64,000 nucleotides of DNA, taken from the NCBI RefSeq assembly GCF_003143755.1, contig NZ_QFRI01000001.1:1138051-1202050 (forward strand). The letters are read 5' to 3'. The DNA comes from Algibacter marinivivus (GTDB lineage Bacteria > Bacteroidota > Bacteroidia > Flavobacteriales > Flavobacteriaceae). Positions 42,480-52,086 of the stretch are shown here, piece by piece. A program made the position numbers and the translations under genes. The first letter of the stretch is position 1, and each line of letters opens with the position of its first letter. The notes under the pieces were generated by a model. That model saw only the letters and a list, made by a program, of their open reading frames with translations. It did not search any database and was not told where the DNA came from.

Positions 42480-43070
42480 CTACTTGTTTAATTCTACAAG
42501 TCTAGAAACGTATTTTCCCAAAACATCAAATTCTAAGTTAACAATTGTACCTTTTTTAAAGGTATTAAAATTTGTATGCTCATATGTATAAGGTATAATA
42601 GCTACACTAAATGTATCTTTTTTTGAATTTATAACGGTTAAGCTTGTTCCGTTAACAGTTACTGAGCCTTTTTCAATAGTTATATTATTTAATGTACTAT
42701 CATACTCAAAACTAAAAACCCAGCTACCATTTTCTTCTTTTATATTGGTACAAACAGCGGTTTGATCAACATGACCTTGAACAATATGTCCATCAAGTCT
42801 ATCACCTAATTTCATGGCGCGTTCTAAGTTTACTTTATCTCCAATGTTTAAAGTATTGAGACTAGTTTTGTCTAAGGTTTCTTTTATGGCTGTAACGGTA
42901 TATTCATTGTTATTAATCGCAATAACAGTTAAGCATACACCATTATGGGCGACACTTTGGTCAATTTTTAGCTCAGGCGTTATTTTACTTTTTATTGATA
43001 TATGAAGATTATCTAATTCAGATTTTAAATTTGAAACCACACCAATATCTTCAATAATTCCTGTAAACAT
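42480..43070 (-). CDS. ribE: Riboflavin synthase alpha chain
   Basis: Dismutates two molecules of 6,7-dimethyl-8-ribityllumazine to riboflavin and a pyrimidine. The 196-residue protein has the two lumazine-binding repeats: MFTGIIEDIGVV ... HNGVCLTV and HIVQGHVDQTA ... VNGTSLTVI. Length is normal. It is divergent from pdxA with a 76-base gap that carries a -7 box for pdxA. Other rib genes are not in the window. Confidence 0.96.
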   Translation of the reverse strand: MFTGIIEDIGVVSNLKSELDNLHISIKSKITPELKIDQSVAHNGVCLTVIAINNNEYTVTAIKETLDKTSLNTLNIGDKVNLERAMKLGDRLDGHIVQGHVDQTAVCTNIKEENGSWVFSFEYDSTLNNITIEKGSVTVNGTSLTVINSKKDTFSVAIIPYTYEHTNFNTFKKGTIVNLEFDVLGKYVSRLVELNK

Positions 43071-43091
43071 ATTATTATCTGTTTATTTAGT

Positions 43092-43099
43092 TAAATTTG
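43092..43099 (+). promoter_or_regulatory. -7 box (TAAATTTG) of pdxA
   Basis: TAAATTTG fits TAnnTTTG, 47 bases before the pdxA ATG, in the divergent ribE-pdxA gap. Confidence 0.45.
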
Positions 43100-43146
43100 C
43101 TACAATAAAGGAATTTCAAAATTACGAACAAAAGTTGTCATTTTTA

Positions 43147-44199
43147 ATGAAGCAAGAAGAAAATATAATAGTTGGAATATCAATAGGCGACCTAAACGGT
43201 ATTGGCGGAGAAATCATTTTAAAAACGTTTGAAGATTCTAGAATTTTAGATTTTTGTACGCCAGTTATTTTTGCATCAGCAAAAGCTATGGCTTTCTATA
43301 AAACACATTTTAAATCTCAAATTAATTTTTATAACATTAACGCCATAGATAAATTGTCTCATGGTAAGGTAAATGTGTTTAACTGCTGGAATGATCCAGT
43401 TGAAATTGAATTTGGTAAAGAAGATATTAAAATAGGTGCTTTTGCTATAAAATCATTGGAAGCGGCGACCAAAGCTTTAAAACATAATGAGATTGATGTG
43501 TTAGTAACGGCACCAATTAATAAGCATAATATCCAATCTGAAGATTTTAAATTCCCGGGACATACGGATTATTTAGCTCAAGAATTAGAAGGCGAGAGTT
43601 TAATGTTTATGATAACTGATACATTAAGGGTTGGTTTACTAACAGACCATGTGCCTGTTAAAGATGTTTCAACACATATTACTTCAGAATTAATTGAACA
43701 AAAAATTGAAACGGTATACAACTCATTAAAAAAAGATTTTAAAATTCAGAAACCAAAAATTGCTGTTTTAGGTATAAATCCGCATACTGGTGATAATGGT
43801 GTTATTGGAAGTGAAGATGATGATGTGCTTAGACCAGCACTTCATAAAATAAAAGAAAATGGAAAATTAGTTTTTGGACCCTATGCCGCCGATAGTTTTT
43901 TTGGTTCTAACAATTACAAAAATTTCGATGCTATTATTGCCTCTTACCATGACCAAGGTTTGATTCCTTTCAAAACGTTATCATTTGGTCAAGGAGTTAA
44001 TTATACTGCAGGTTTGGATAAAGTAAGAACATCACCAGATCATGGAACAGCATACGAAATAGCAGGAAAAGGAAAGGCTGATGAAAACTCTTTTAAAGAA
44101 GCTGTTTTTAGTGCTATTAGAATTTACAAAAACAGAGTGAGTTATCAACAACTCACTTCTAATCCACTAAAAAAGGCACCTAGAAAAGACCGACGTTAA
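43147..44199 (+). CDS. pdxA: 4-hydroxythreonine-4-phosphate dehydrogenase
   Basis: Oxidises 4-phosphohydroxy-L-threonine in the DXP-dependent pathway to pyridoxal phosphate. Seen motifs include ISIGDLNGIGGE, VTAPINKHNI, PGHTDYLA (metal His), ASYHDQGLIPFK (metal His) and SPDHGTAYEIAGKGKAD (metal His). I choose ATG 43147, giving MKQEENIIVGISIGD; a TTG four codons earlier is less likely. The 350-residue length fits. It precedes the DUF177-rpmF-fab operon, a common flavobacterial neighbourhood. Confidence 0.96.
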   Translation: MKQEENIIVGISIGDLNGIGGEIILKTFEDSRILDFCTPVIFASAKAMAFYKTHFKSQINFYNINAIDKLSHGKVNVFNCWNDPVEIEFGKEDIKIGAFAIKSLEAATKALKHNEIDVLVTAPINKHNIQSEDFKFPGHTDYLAQELEGESLMFMITDTLRVGLLTDHVPVKDVSTHITSELIEQKIETVYNSLKKDFKIQKPKIAVLGINPHTGDNGVIGSEDDDVLRPALHKIKENGKLVFGPYAADSFFGSNNYKNFDAIIASYHDQGLIPFKTLSFGQGVNYTAGLDKVRTSPDHGTAYEIAGKGKADENSFKEAVFSAIRIYKNRVSYQQLTSNPLKKAPRKDRR

Positions 44200-44294
44200 T
44201 AGGTTGATTATTAGCTAAAAACTATCAATTTTTAACCTTCTAAATGTTGAGTTAAAAAAATGTTTATAACTAGTGCTAGGTAAATAAAAATTTA

Positions 44295-44302
44295 TATATT
44301 TG
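44295..44302 (+). promoter_or_regulatory. -7 box (TATATTTG) of the DUF177-rpmF-fabH-accBC operon
   Basis: TATATTTG fits the consensus exactly and is 22 bases before the first ATG of the operon. The -33 region has no clear TTG. Confidence 0.55.
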
Positions 44303-44324
44303 CAGGCTCAAAATAGATGTGATA

Positions 44325-44864
44325 ATGAAGCTATTGAAAGAGTTTACAATCCCATTTGTAGGATTAAAAATTGGAAAGCATCATTTTGATTATAAAGTTA
44401 AGCAAACGTTCTTTGAGCATTTTGAGTATGATGATTTTAATGATGTAAATGTTAGTGTTAATCTTGAATTAGAAAAAAAGACAACATTACTAGAATTACA
44501 TTTTAAAATCTCTGGATGGGTTAATGTGAATTGCGATTTAACAAACGAACCTTACAACCAAACGATAGAGAATGAGTTTGATTTAGTGGTTAAGTTTGGA
44601 GATGAGTATAATGATGAGAATATTGATATTCTTATAATTCCACATGGTACTTATGAAGTTAACATTCAGCAATATATTTATGAATTAATAATACTTGCTG
44701 TTCCAATTAAACGCATTCATCCAGGAATTGAAGACGGTACATTGGATTCAGAAATACTTGAAAAATTAGAAGAATTAAGCCCAAAGCTTGAAAAAAACAA
44801 AGACAAAGAAGAGGACATTGATCCTCGTTGGAATACATTAAAAAAATTATTAACGGATAAATAA
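44325..44864 (+). CDS. DUF177 (YceD-like) protein, rpmF partner
   Basis: A 179-residue acidic protein of the DUF177 family, which in many bacteria precedes rpmF and takes part in 23S rRNA/50S assembly or its control. The N-terminus MKLLKEFTIPFVGLKIGKHHF is the Bacteroidota form, and NCDLTNEPYNQTIENEFDLV contains the single remaining Cys of the family's usual pair. A GTG two codons upstream is possible but ATG 44325 matches relatives. Nine bases separate it from rpmF. Confidence 0.88.
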   Translation: MKLLKEFTIPFVGLKIGKHHFDYKVKQTFFEHFEYDDFNDVNVSVNLELEKKTTLLELHFKISGWVNVNCDLTNEPYNQTIENEFDLVVKFGDEYNDENIDILIIPHGTYEVNIQQYIYELIILAVPIKRIHPGIEDGTLDSEILEKLEELSPKLEKNKDKEEDIDPRWNTLKKLLTDK

Positions 44865-44873
44865 ACATATAAA

Positions 44874-45077
44874 ATGGCACATCCTAAAAGAAAAATCTCG
44901 AAAACAAGAAGAGATAAAAGAAGAACACATTACAAAGCAACTGCGCCACAGATTGCTACATGTCCAACAACTGGAGAGGCTCATTTATATCATAGAGCAC
45001 ATTGGCACGAAGGAAAATTATACTACAGAGGTCAAGTATTAATTGACAACTCTGAAGAAATAGAAAACGTAGCATAA
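44874..45077 (+). CDS. rpmF: 50S ribosomal protein L32
   Basis: A 67-residue basic ribosomal protein. N-terminus [20 protein letters not shown] is the L32 hallmark. The zinc-binding Cys set of some L32 forms is reduced to a single Cys ([10 protein letters not shown]), so this is a zinc-free type. A terminator lies 20 bases after the stop, so fabH may need its own transcription start or read-through. Confidence 0.98.
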   Translation: MAHPKRKISKTRRDKRRTHYKATAPQIATCPTTGEAHLYHRAHWHEGKLYYRGQVLIDNSEEIENVA

Positions 45078-45097
45078 AGAGTTATGCATGCATATAT

Positions 45098-45125
45098 AAA
45101 ACGCTCATTTATGAGCGTTTTTTTT
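45098..45125 (+). terminator. Terminator after rpmF
   Basis: AAAACGCTCAT-TT-ATGAGCGTTTT, perfect stem with a run of T on the downstream side, between rpmF and fabH. It may partly reduce transcription into the fatty-acid genes. The following 130 bases to fabH show only a weak GGAC/GTCC hairpin with six T at 45206-45225. Confidence 0.8.
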
Positions 45126-45259
45126 ATGAAATACTTTTTCTAATTAACAAAAACATGTAATTTGTACATTATTAAACCAAAATTTAGTAGTTTTCATGAA
45201 ATTTTGGACGTTTTTGTCCTTTTTTAATGATTTTTTGGTCTAAAAACAACTTTTAAAGT

Positions 45260-46258
45260 ATGGGTAAAATCTCAGCAGCAATTACAGCTGTAGGTGCATA
45301 TGTGCCAGATTATGTATTAACCAATCAGATTCTTGAAACGATGGTTGATACTAATGACGAATGGATTACCAGTAGAACAGGAATTAAAGAACGCCGAATT
45401 TTAAAAGGAGAAGGTAAAGGAACATCTTATCTAGCTATACAGGCGGCTCAGGATTTAATTAATAAGAAGGGTATTGACCCAAAAGATATAGAACTAGTTA
45501 TTGTTGCTACAGCAACACCAGACATGAAAGCGGCTTCTACGGCTTCTTTTACAGCTTCTCAAATTGGAGCAGTAAATGCTTTTTCTTTTGATATGGACGC
45601 AGCGTGTTCTAGTTTTCTTTACGGGATGTCTGTTGCTTCTACTTATATAGAATCAGGGCGTTATAAAAATGTACTTCTTATTGGTGCCGATAAAATGTCT
45701 TCTATTATTAACTATAAGGATAGAGCAACTTGCATCATTTTTGGAGATGGAGCGGGAGCTGTTTTATTTGAGCCAACTGAAGAAAATTTAGGGCTTCAAG
45801 ATGAGTATCTTAGAAGTGATGGTTCAGGTAGAGAGTTTTTACAGGCTACTTACGGTGGTTCTTCCCACCCATTAACTGCAGAACTTCTAGAACAAGGCGG
45901 TCATTGCGCATTTCAAGAAGGTAGAACAGTATTTAAAAATGCTGTTTTTAATATGGCTGATGCTACAGTTAAAGTTTTAGAGCGTAATAACTTGGATAAA
46001 GATTCGGTAGATTGGTTAGCAGCACATCAAGCTAACAAGCGTATTATTGATGCTACCGCACAACGTATAAATTTAGATGAAGATAAAGTAATGATGAATA
46101 TTCATAAGTATGGGAATACAACATCTGCAACTTTACCACTTCTATTAAGTGATTATGAGTCACAGCTTAAAAAAGGAGATAATATAATATTTGCCGCTTT
46201 TGGTGGCGGATTTAATTGGGGTGCCACTTACTTAAAATGGGCATATAATTCAAAATAA
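45260..46258 (+). CDS. fabH: Beta-ketoacyl-ACP synthase III
   Basis: Condenses acetyl- (or branched acyl-) CoA with malonyl-ACP to start fatty-acid synthesis. The 332-residue protein shows the catalytic triad Cys116 (DMDAACSSFLYG), His256 (AAHQANKR) and Asn286 (YGNTTSAT), plus the GGGFNWGA C-terminus. Flavobacteria use such enzymes to prime iso-branched chains. It is followed by accB and accC on the same strand. Confidence 0.97.
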   Translation: MGKISAAITAVGAYVPDYVLTNQILETMVDTNDEWITSRTGIKERRILKGEGKGTSYLAIQAAQDLINKKGIDPKDIELVIVATATPDMKAASTASFTASQIGAVNAFSFDMDAACSSFLYGMSVASTYIESGRYKNVLLIGADKMSSIINYKDRATCIIFGDGAGAVLFEPTEENLGLQDEYLRSDGSGREFLQATYGGSSHPLTAELLEQGGHCAFQEGRTVFKNAVFNMADATVKVLERNNLDKDSVDWLAAHQANKRIIDATAQRINLDEDKVMMNIHKYGNTTSATLPLLLSDYESQLKKGDNIIFAAFGGGFNWGATYLKWAYNSK

Positions 46259-46284
46259 CTAACCACTAACTAATTAGTAAAATT

Positions 46285-46773
46285 ATGGATATAAAAGAGA
46301 TTCAAAACTTAATTAAGTTTGTAGCCAAGTCGGGTGCAAGTGAGGTTAAATTAGAAATGGATGATATAAAAATCACCATTAAAACAGGATCTGATTCAGA
46401 CACAACAATTGTGCATCAAGTTCCTGCAACTCAAATACCACAACAAGTTATTGCCGCAGCGCCAGTTACTGAGGCTCCTGCAGCACCAGCTGCTTCAATA
46501 GAAACTGCAGCACCAGCTTCAGACGATTCAAAATATATTACCATTAAATCACCAATTATTGGTACATTCTATAGAAAACCTTCTCCAGACAAACCTTTAT
46601 TTGTTGAGGTTGGTCAAGCTATAGCAGAAGGAGATGTACTATGTGTTATTGAAGCGATGAAACTTTTCAATGAAATTGAATCTGAAGTTTCTGGAAAGAT
46701 AGTTAAAGTATTAGTTGATGATTCTTCTCCAGTAGAGTTTGATCAACCACTATTTTTAGTTGACCCATCATAA
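46285..46773 (+). CDS. accB: Biotin carboxyl carrier protein of acetyl-CoA carboxylase
   Basis: Carries CO2 on biotin between biotin carboxylase and carboxyltransferase. The 162-residue protein has an N-terminal region (1-40), an Ala/Pro-rich linker (45-80), and a lipoyl/biotinyl domain with the acceptor Lys126 in EAMKLFNEI. It lies 26 bases after fabH. Confidence 0.97.
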   Translation: MDIKEIQNLIKFVAKSGASEVKLEMDDIKITIKTGSDSDTTIVHQVPATQIPQQVIAAAPVTEAPAAPAASIETAAPASDDSKYITIKSPIIGTFYRKPSPDKPLFVEVGQAIAEGDVLCVIEAMKLFNEIESEVSGKIVKVLVDDSSPVEFDQPLFLVDPS

Positions 46774-46781
46774 CCTATTAA

Positions 46782-46837
46782 AAATTCCAATACACAAATC
46801 TCAAAATCCAAAATTTGGAATTTGGCGATTGGAATTT
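46782..46837. repeat. Nested inverted repeat between accB and accC
   Basis: Outer arms AAATTCCAAT (46782-46791) and ATTGGAATTT (46828-46837), with an inner palindrome TCCAAA-A-TTTGGA (46807-46819). It fills the 86-base gap. No T-run follows, so it is not a terminator; it may set mRNA stability between the two genes or be a mobile mini-repeat. Confidence 0.6.
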
Positions 46838-46859
46838 GAAATTTTTAATTCAAAAAGTT

Positions 46860-48212
46860 ATGTTTAAAAAAATATTGATAGCCAATAGAGGAGAAATAGC
46901 ACTGCGTGTTATTAGAACCTGTAAAGAAATGGGCATAAAAACAGTTGCTGTTTACTCAACTGCAGATGAGTCTAGTTTGCATGTTAAGTTTGCAGATGAA
47001 GCCGTTTGTATTGGGCCACCTGCAAGTAGTGAGTCTTATTTAAAAATGTCTAACATTATATCAGCTGCAGAAATTACAAATGCTGATGCTATTCATCCAG
47101 GATACGGATTTCTATCGGAAAACGCTAAGTTTTCAAAAATTTGTGAAGAACATGGAATAAAATTTATTGGTGCTTCTCCAGACATGATAGATAGAATGGG
47201 AGATAAAGCCAACGCAAAAGAAACCATGAAAGCTGCAGGTGTACCATGTGTACCAGGTAGTGATGGAGTTATCAAAGATTTTGACGAGTGTAAAAAACTT
47301 GCAAAAGAAACCGGTTACCCCGTAATGCTTAAAGCCTCTGCTGGAGGTGGAGGTAAAGGTATGCGTGCTGTTTGGAAACCAGAAGATTTACAAAATGCAT
47401 GGGAATCTGCTAGAACAGAATCAAAAGCAGCATTTGGGAATGACGATATGTATATGGAAAAACTCATTGAAGAGCCAAGACATATCGAAATCCAAATTGT
47501 TGGTGATTCTCGAGGGAAGGCTTGTCATTTATCTGAAAGAGATTGTTCAGTGCAACGTCGTCATCAAAAATTAACAGAAGAAACACCGTCTCCATTCATG
47601 ACGGATGAACTTCGTGAAAAAATGGGAGAAGCCGCTGTAAAAGCTTCAGAATATATAAAATACGAAGGCGCAGGAACGGTAGAGTTTTTAGTAGATAAGC
47701 ACCGTAATTTCTACTTCATGGAGATGAATACACGTATCCAAGTAGAGCACCCAATTACAGAACAAGTTATTGATTTCGATTTAATTAGAGAGCAAATATT
47801 AGTAGCTGCAGGTGTACCAATTTCTGGTAAAAATTACACCCCAAAATTACATTCTATTGAATGCAGAATTAATGCAGAAGACCCATACAATGATTTCAGG
47901 CCTTCACCAGGAATGATTACTACATTACATGCTCCAGGAGGTCATGGAATACGCTTAGATACTCACGTTTACGCGGGTTATGCGATACCCCCAAACTACG
48001 ACTCTATGATTGCAAAGTTAATTACAACAGCGCAAACCAGAGAAGAAGCGATAAATAAAATGAAGCGTGCTTTAGACGAGTTTGTTATAGAAGGTATCAA
48101 AACCACTATTCCATTCCACAGGCAACTCATGGATCATCCAGATTATTTAGCGGGTAATTATACCACAAAATTTATGGAAGATTTTGTCATGGAAAAACAA
48201 GTCGAAGAATAA
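46860..48212 (+). CDS. accC: Biotin carboxylase subunit of acetyl-CoA carboxylase
   Basis: ATP-dependent carboxylation of the AccB biotin. The 450-residue protein starts [20 protein letters not shown] at ATG 46860; the longer open frame would add residues encoded by the repeat. Seen are the ATP-grasp glycine loop [36 protein letters not shown] and [14 protein letters not shown] terminator follows at 48219. Confidence 0.98.
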   Translation: MFKKILIANRGEIALRVIRTCKEMGIKTVAVYSTADESSLHVKFADEAVCIGPPASSESYLKMSNIISAAEITNADAIHPGYGFLSENAKFSKICEEHGIKFIGASPDMIDRMGDKANAKETMKAAGVPCVPGSDGVIKDFDECKKLAKETGYPVMLKASAGGGGKGMRAVWKPEDLQNAWESARTESKAAFGNDDMYMEKLIEEPRHIEIQIVGDSRGKACHLSERDCSVQRRHQKLTEETPSPFMTDELREKMGEAAVKASEYIKYEGAGTVEFLVDKHRNFYFMEMNTRIQVEHPITEQVIDFDLIREQILVAAGVPISGKNYTPKLHSIECRINAEDPYNDFRPSPGMITTLHAPGGHGIRLDTHVYAGYAIPPNYDSMIAKLITTAQTREEAINKMKRALDEFVIEGIKTTIPFHRQLMDHPDYLAGNYTTKFMEDFVMEKQVEE

Positions 48213-48218
48213 ATATTT

Positions 48219-48248
48219 AAAACTCCGGAAGCTATTTCGGAGTTTTTT
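48219..48248 (+). terminator. Terminator after accC
   Basis: AACTCCG ... CGGAGTT stem with one additional wobble pair, followed by seven T, 7 bases after the accC stop region. Confidence 0.85.
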
Positions 48249-48251
48249 TAT

Positions 48252-48364
48252 GGCGTTACCACAAGGGTCGGGCTTTCCACTATATCTTTTTTATTTGTTA
48301 CCTTGAGCGTAATCGAAAGGTGTTTTCGTTTAATAAAAAAGGATGCCGTTTCAATCCCTAACGC
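48252..48364. repeat. Dispersed intergenic repeat, copy 2
   Basis: Begins GGCGTTACCACAAGGGTCGG, like copy 1 at 8914, and ends CCGTTTCAATCCCTAACGC, like copy 1 with one extra T. The middle includes ACCTTGAGCGTAATCGAAAGG, a phrase that looks like a second, independent intergenic repeat. No gene is in it. Confidence 0.8.
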
Positions 48365-48389
48365 AGTGTAAAACTTCAATTTAAAATCC

Positions 48390-48397
48390 TAACTTTG
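48390..48397 (+). promoter_or_regulatory. -7 box (TAACTTTG) before the Gre-like gene
   Basis: TAACTTTG fits TAnnTTTG and would give a leader of about 85 bases to the TTG start at 48489. Confidence 0.35.
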
Positions 48398-48488
48398 CTC
48401 AATGAATCTTGCATATTGGGAAATTATATTTACTATCTGTCGATTTTAGTTTTATAAGAAAAGCGGAGATTCACGAAAAAAATAAAGA

Positions 48489-48938
48489 TTGAATATAAAA
48501 GAAGAGTTATATAAGCAATGCGTAGCGTTTGTAAATAATCGTTTTCAAACCGTTCAAAATACCATCCAAGAAATTCAAAAATCATTACAATCCGAAACAA
48601 AAAGTAGTGCAGGAGATAAGCATGAAACAGGAAGGGCTATGTTACAATTAGAACGTGAAAAAGCAGGAAATCAACTAGCTGAAATTGAAAAAACAAAGCA
48701 AGTCTTGTCTAAGGTAAATATTGAAAAAACAGCCCATAACATTGGGTTAGGAAGTGTTATTTACACCTCAAAAGCCAATTATTTTATTGCTATAAGTGCA
48801 GGCGAACTTCGTGTTAAAAACGAAACCTTTTATGCTATTTCTAATAATACACCAATTGGGCAAGTTTTAATTGGGAAAACTTTAGGTGAAACTATAAAAT
48901 TTAGAACGCAATCATTTCAGATTACTAAGGTTTTATAA
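48489..48938 (+). CDS. GreA/GreB-like C-terminal domain protein
   Basis: A 149-residue protein: an N-terminal helical hairpin (about 1-75, TVQNTIQEIQKSLQSETKSS and REKAGNQLAEIEKTK) and a C-terminal beta domain like the FKBP-like part of Gre factors (GLGSVIYTSKANYFIAIS, SNNTPIGQVLIGKTLGETI). True GreA has both an acidic coiled-coil tip and this domain, so the protein may act on RNA polymerase, but the tip acids are not clear. Homologues are often mislabelled 3-oxoacyl-ACP synthase. The start is TTG; no ATG fits. It overlaps the convergent ABC gene by 6 bases. Confidence 0.6.
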   Translation: MNIKEELYKQCVAFVNNRFQTVQNTIQEIQKSLQSETKSSAGDKHETGRAMLQLEREKAGNQLAEIEKTKQVLSKVNIEKTAHNIGLGSVIYTSKANYFIAISAGELRVKNETFYAISNNTPIGQVLIGKTLGETIKFRTQSFQITKVL

Positions 48939-49853
48939 GTTGTTTTTTTCAATTGAAAGATAAATTACTGTTTCTTTTTCTAAATTTTGATAATGCTCAA
49001 AAAAAAGTGTTTCAGCATTCAATTCAGCTTCAATTAAATAATAATGCCCTTTAAAATAAGATTGCTTTACAGTAGCCTTTAATTTTGAGTGCTCAACAAC
49101 TTGAAGCTGATGAGCATAAACTATCTTTTTATTAATGATGTTGAATTCCCCAAAAAATGAAGCAATTAAAGGTGTTTTTGGGTTTTTATAAAGTGTTTCA
49201 GGCGCATCGTTAACAGCAATTTTATTGTCGTTTAAAACAATCATTTTATCAGCAAAACCGAGTACATCTTCTTTATCATGTGTTGCTACAATACAAGTAA
49301 TGTTTTTATTTTTTAAATATTTAAAAACACTTCTTCGGAGACTTTGCTTTTTAAAATTATCAATATGGCTAAAAGGCTCGTCTAATAAAATAATCTCAGG
49401 CTGTTTTGCCAAAGCTCTTGCTAAAGCTACACGCTGTTTTTGTCCGCCACTTAAGGTTTTTACTTTTGTTTTAGCAAACTTGGTAAGTTCTACAACTTTT
49501 AGTAATTCGGCTGTGCGTTGTTCTTTTTCTTCAGGATAAAAACGCGATAGAAATTTACCTATATTTTCTTCAACCGTTATATAGGGCATAAGGTCAAATT
49601 CTTGTGCTACATATTTCATAAAATCATAGCCGATAACCAAGTTATATTTAGGTCCTAATATCGCTTCATCTTTCCAAAAAATATGACCTTTATCTAAGTC
49701 GTATTCGCCATATAAAACTTTAAGAAGCGTGCTTTTCCCAGAACCACTTTCTCCAATAATAGCAATATGTTCTCCTGTATGCGCTTTAAAAGAGATGTCT
49801 TTTAAAACGGGTATTTTGTTATAAGAAAAAGTTAGGTTTTTAACGTGTAGCAT
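48933..49853 (-). CDS. Orphan ABC transporter ATP-binding protein
   Basis: A 306-residue ATPase with Walker A GESGSGKST, signature LSGGQKQRVALARALA, Walker B IILLDEPFSH and switch His in VATHDKED. The chain runs about 70 residues beyond the ATPase core (from GEFNIINKK) into a TOBE-like beta region, as in PotA/FbpC-type importer ATPases. No permease or binding protein is adjacent, so the transported substrate cannot be inferred. Its start lies 51 bases from the peptidase stop. Confidence 0.85.
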   Translation of the reverse strand: MLHVKNLTFSYNKIPVLKDISFKAHTGEHIAIIGESGSGKSTLLKVLYGEYDLDKGHIFWKDEAILGPKYNLVIGYDFMKYVAQEFDLMPYITVEENIGKFLSRFYPEEKEQRTAELLKVVELTKFAKTKVKTLSGGQKQRVALARALAKQPEIILLDEPFSHIDNFKKQSLRRSVFKYLKNKNITCIVATHDKEDVLGFADKMIVLNDNKIAVNDAPETLYKNPKTPLIASFFGEFNIINKKIVYAHQLQVVEHSKLKATVKQSYFKGHYYLIEAELNAETLFFEHYQNLEKETVIYLSIEKNNL

Positions 49854-49904
49854 AGCAGCGCAAAAATAGTATAAAAAGTATATTATGTGTTATACTTTTA
49901 TTTT

Positions 49905-51971
49905 CTAATTCACTTTATGAGGTAAAATTTCAAACCCCATGTTGTAAAGTGTAAAACAAAAAATATCTACGTATTGCTCGATGGTTTTGCTTACTGGTGT
50001 TCCTGCACCATGTCCTGCATCCGTTTCAATTCTTATTAGTGTTGGGTTGTTTCCTGTTTGCTTGCTTTGTAATTCGGCAGCAAATTTAAAACTATGCGCA
50101 GGCACCACGCGGTCATCATGGTCTCCAGTGGTTATTAAAGTTGCAGGGTATTCAATGCCAGATTTCACATTATGCACTGGCGAGTACCCTTTAAGATATT
50201 CAAACATGGCTTTGCTATCTTCAGCAGTTCCATAATCATAAGCCCAACCTGCGCCAGCAGTAAATGTGTGATAGCGCAACATATCTAAAACACCAACAGC
50301 AGGCAATGCTACTTTAGCTAAATCAGGACGCTGCGTCACGGTTGCACCAACTAATAATCCGCCGTTAGATCCACCTCTTATAGCTAAATATTCTGATGAA
50401 GTATAATTGTTTTCAAATAAATATTCCGCAGCAGCTATAAAATCATCAAACACATTTTGCTTTTGCATTTTTGTTCCTGCATCATGCCATGCTTTTCCAT
50501 ACTCTCCACCACCTCTTAAATTTGGTACTGCCAGAATGCCTCCTTGCTCCATCCAAATAGCATTAGCAATACTAAAACTAGGTGTTAAACTAATATTGAA
50601 ACCACCATAGCCATAAAGGATGGTTGGGTTTTTACTGTTTAATTCTAAATCTTTTTTATGGGTAATAATCATCGGTACTTTTGTGCCATCTTTTGAGTTG
50701 TAAAATACTTGATTAGTTTCATAATTATCAGGATTAAAATCGATATCAGGCTTGTGTAATAACTCTGAAGTCCCGTTTTTAATATGGTATTTATAAATAT
50801 TACCAGGGGTTTTATAATTGGTAAACGAGTAATATAACGTTGTCTCTTCTTTTTTCGCTCCAAATCCGCCTGCGCTACCAACTCCAGGTAATTTCACTTC
50901 TCGAATTAGTTTCCCGTTATAATCATATTGAAATACTTTAGATACCGCATCAACCATATATTCTGTAAAGAAATAACCACCACCAGTAGAAGGACTCAAT
51001 ACATTTTCAGTTTCAGGAATAAAGTCAACCCAGTTATCTGGTGTTGGATTTGAAGCATCAACAGAAACTATTTTTTTGTTAGGCGCATTTAAATTTGTCA
51101 CTAAAAACAGTTTGCTGCCCACATTATCAATAACGTAAGTATCGCTATCTGTGTGATCTAAAATGGTTATAAGTTGACTATTAGGGTTTGTTAAATCTTT
51201 AATAAATAATTTATTTCCAGAGGTTGAAATTCTGGGAGAGATTAATAAATAACGATTGTCTTCAGTTACAGAACTGTATATATAGCGGTGTTTCTCATTT
51301 GGTTTGCCACCATAAATTAATTGATCTTCTTTTTGAGGCGTACCTAATTTATGATAGTATACTTGATGTTGGTCTGTTTTAGCAGATAGTTCACTGCCTT
51401 TCGGTTTATCATAGCTTGAATAATAGAAGCCTTCATTTTTATACCAAGACATCCCGCTAAATTTGATATCAATAAGTGTATCTTCAATAATAGTTTTTGT
51501 TTCAGTATCCATAACTAAAATCTTTCTCCAATCGCTTCCGCCTTCAGAGATAGAATAGGCTAATATTTTTCCGTTTTTTGAAAAACTAGTACCTCCTAAA
51601 GAAACAGTACCATCTTCTTTAAATGTATTTGGATCTAAAAAAACTGTTGCGGTACTTGGGTTTTCTCCTGTTTTATAACGATAGATGACATATTGGTTTT
51701 GAAGCCCATCATTTTTATAAAAATAAGTATAACCCCCTTCTTTAAAAGGCGCTCCTATTTTTTCATAATTCCATAGTTTTGATAAACGCGCTTTGAGTTC
51801 TTCTCTGTATGGGATGTTATCTAAATACCCAAAAGTAGATTGGTTTTGTGCTTTAACCCAAGCTTCGGTGGCTTCGCTTCTATCATCTTCTAACCAACGG
51901 TAAGGGTCTTTAACTTCTGTATTAAAATAGGTGTCTACGGTATCTACCGTTTTGGTTTTTGGATATTTCAC
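49905..51971 (-). CDS. Prolyl oligopeptidase (S9A)
   Basis: Cuts peptides after proline. The 688-residue protein has the N-terminal strand [26 protein letters not shown], a seven-bladed propeller (about 70-420) and an alpha/beta-hydrolase domain with Ser535 in GGSNGG, Asp in TGDHDDRV and His in DAGHGAG. It starts without a signal peptide, suggesting a cytoplasmic form, although many flavobacterial relatives are periplasmic. Monocistronic by spacing. Confidence 0.95.
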   Translation of the reverse strand: MKYPKTKTVDTVDTYFNTEVKDPYRWLEDDRSEATEAWVKAQNQSTFGYLDNIPYREELKARLSKLWNYEKIGAPFKEGGYTYFYKNDGLQNQYVIYRYKTGENPSTATVFLDPNTFKEDGTVSLGGTSFSKNGKILAYSISEGGSDWRKILVMDTETKTIIEDTLIDIKFSGMSWYKNEGFYYSSYDKPKGSELSAKTDQHQVYYHKLGTPQKEDQLIYGGKPNEKHRYIYSSVTEDNRYLLISPRISTSGNKLFIKDLTNPNSQLITILDHTDSDTYVIDNVGSKLFLVTNLNAPNKKIVSVDASNPTPDNWVDFIPETENVLSPSTGGGYFFTEYMVDAVSKVFQYDYNGKLIREVKLPGVGSAGGFGAKKEETTLYYSFTNYKTPGNIYKYHIKNGTSELLHKPDIDFNPDNYETNQVFYNSKDGTKVPMIITHKKDLELNSKNPTILYGYGGFNISLTPSFSIANAIWMEQGGILAVPNLRGGGEYGKAWHDAGTKMQKQNVFDDFIAAAEYLFENNYTSSEYLAIRGGSNGGLLVGATVTQRPDLAKVALPAVGVLDMLRYHTFTAGAGWAYDYGTAEDSKAMFEYLKGYSPVHNVKSGIEYPATLITTGDHDDRVVPAHSFKFAAELQSKQTGNNPTLIRIETDAGHGAGTPVSKTIEQYVDIFCFTLYNMGFEILPHKVN

Positions 51972-52037
51972 AATAATATTTTTTAAAAATCCACTTATAT
52001 ATTAGCTTTTTAGCGATTTGGGTGGTCAAAAATAAAA

Positions 52038-52062
52038 AAAGCCTCTGTAAATCAGAGGCTTT
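52038..52062 (-). terminator. Terminator of asd
   Basis: AAAGCCTCTG-TAAAT-CAGAGGCTTT. On the minus strand the stem is followed by a run of T, so it ends the asd transcript. Confidence 0.85.
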
Positions 52063-52086
52063 GAGATTTCTTTATGAAAATAACAC

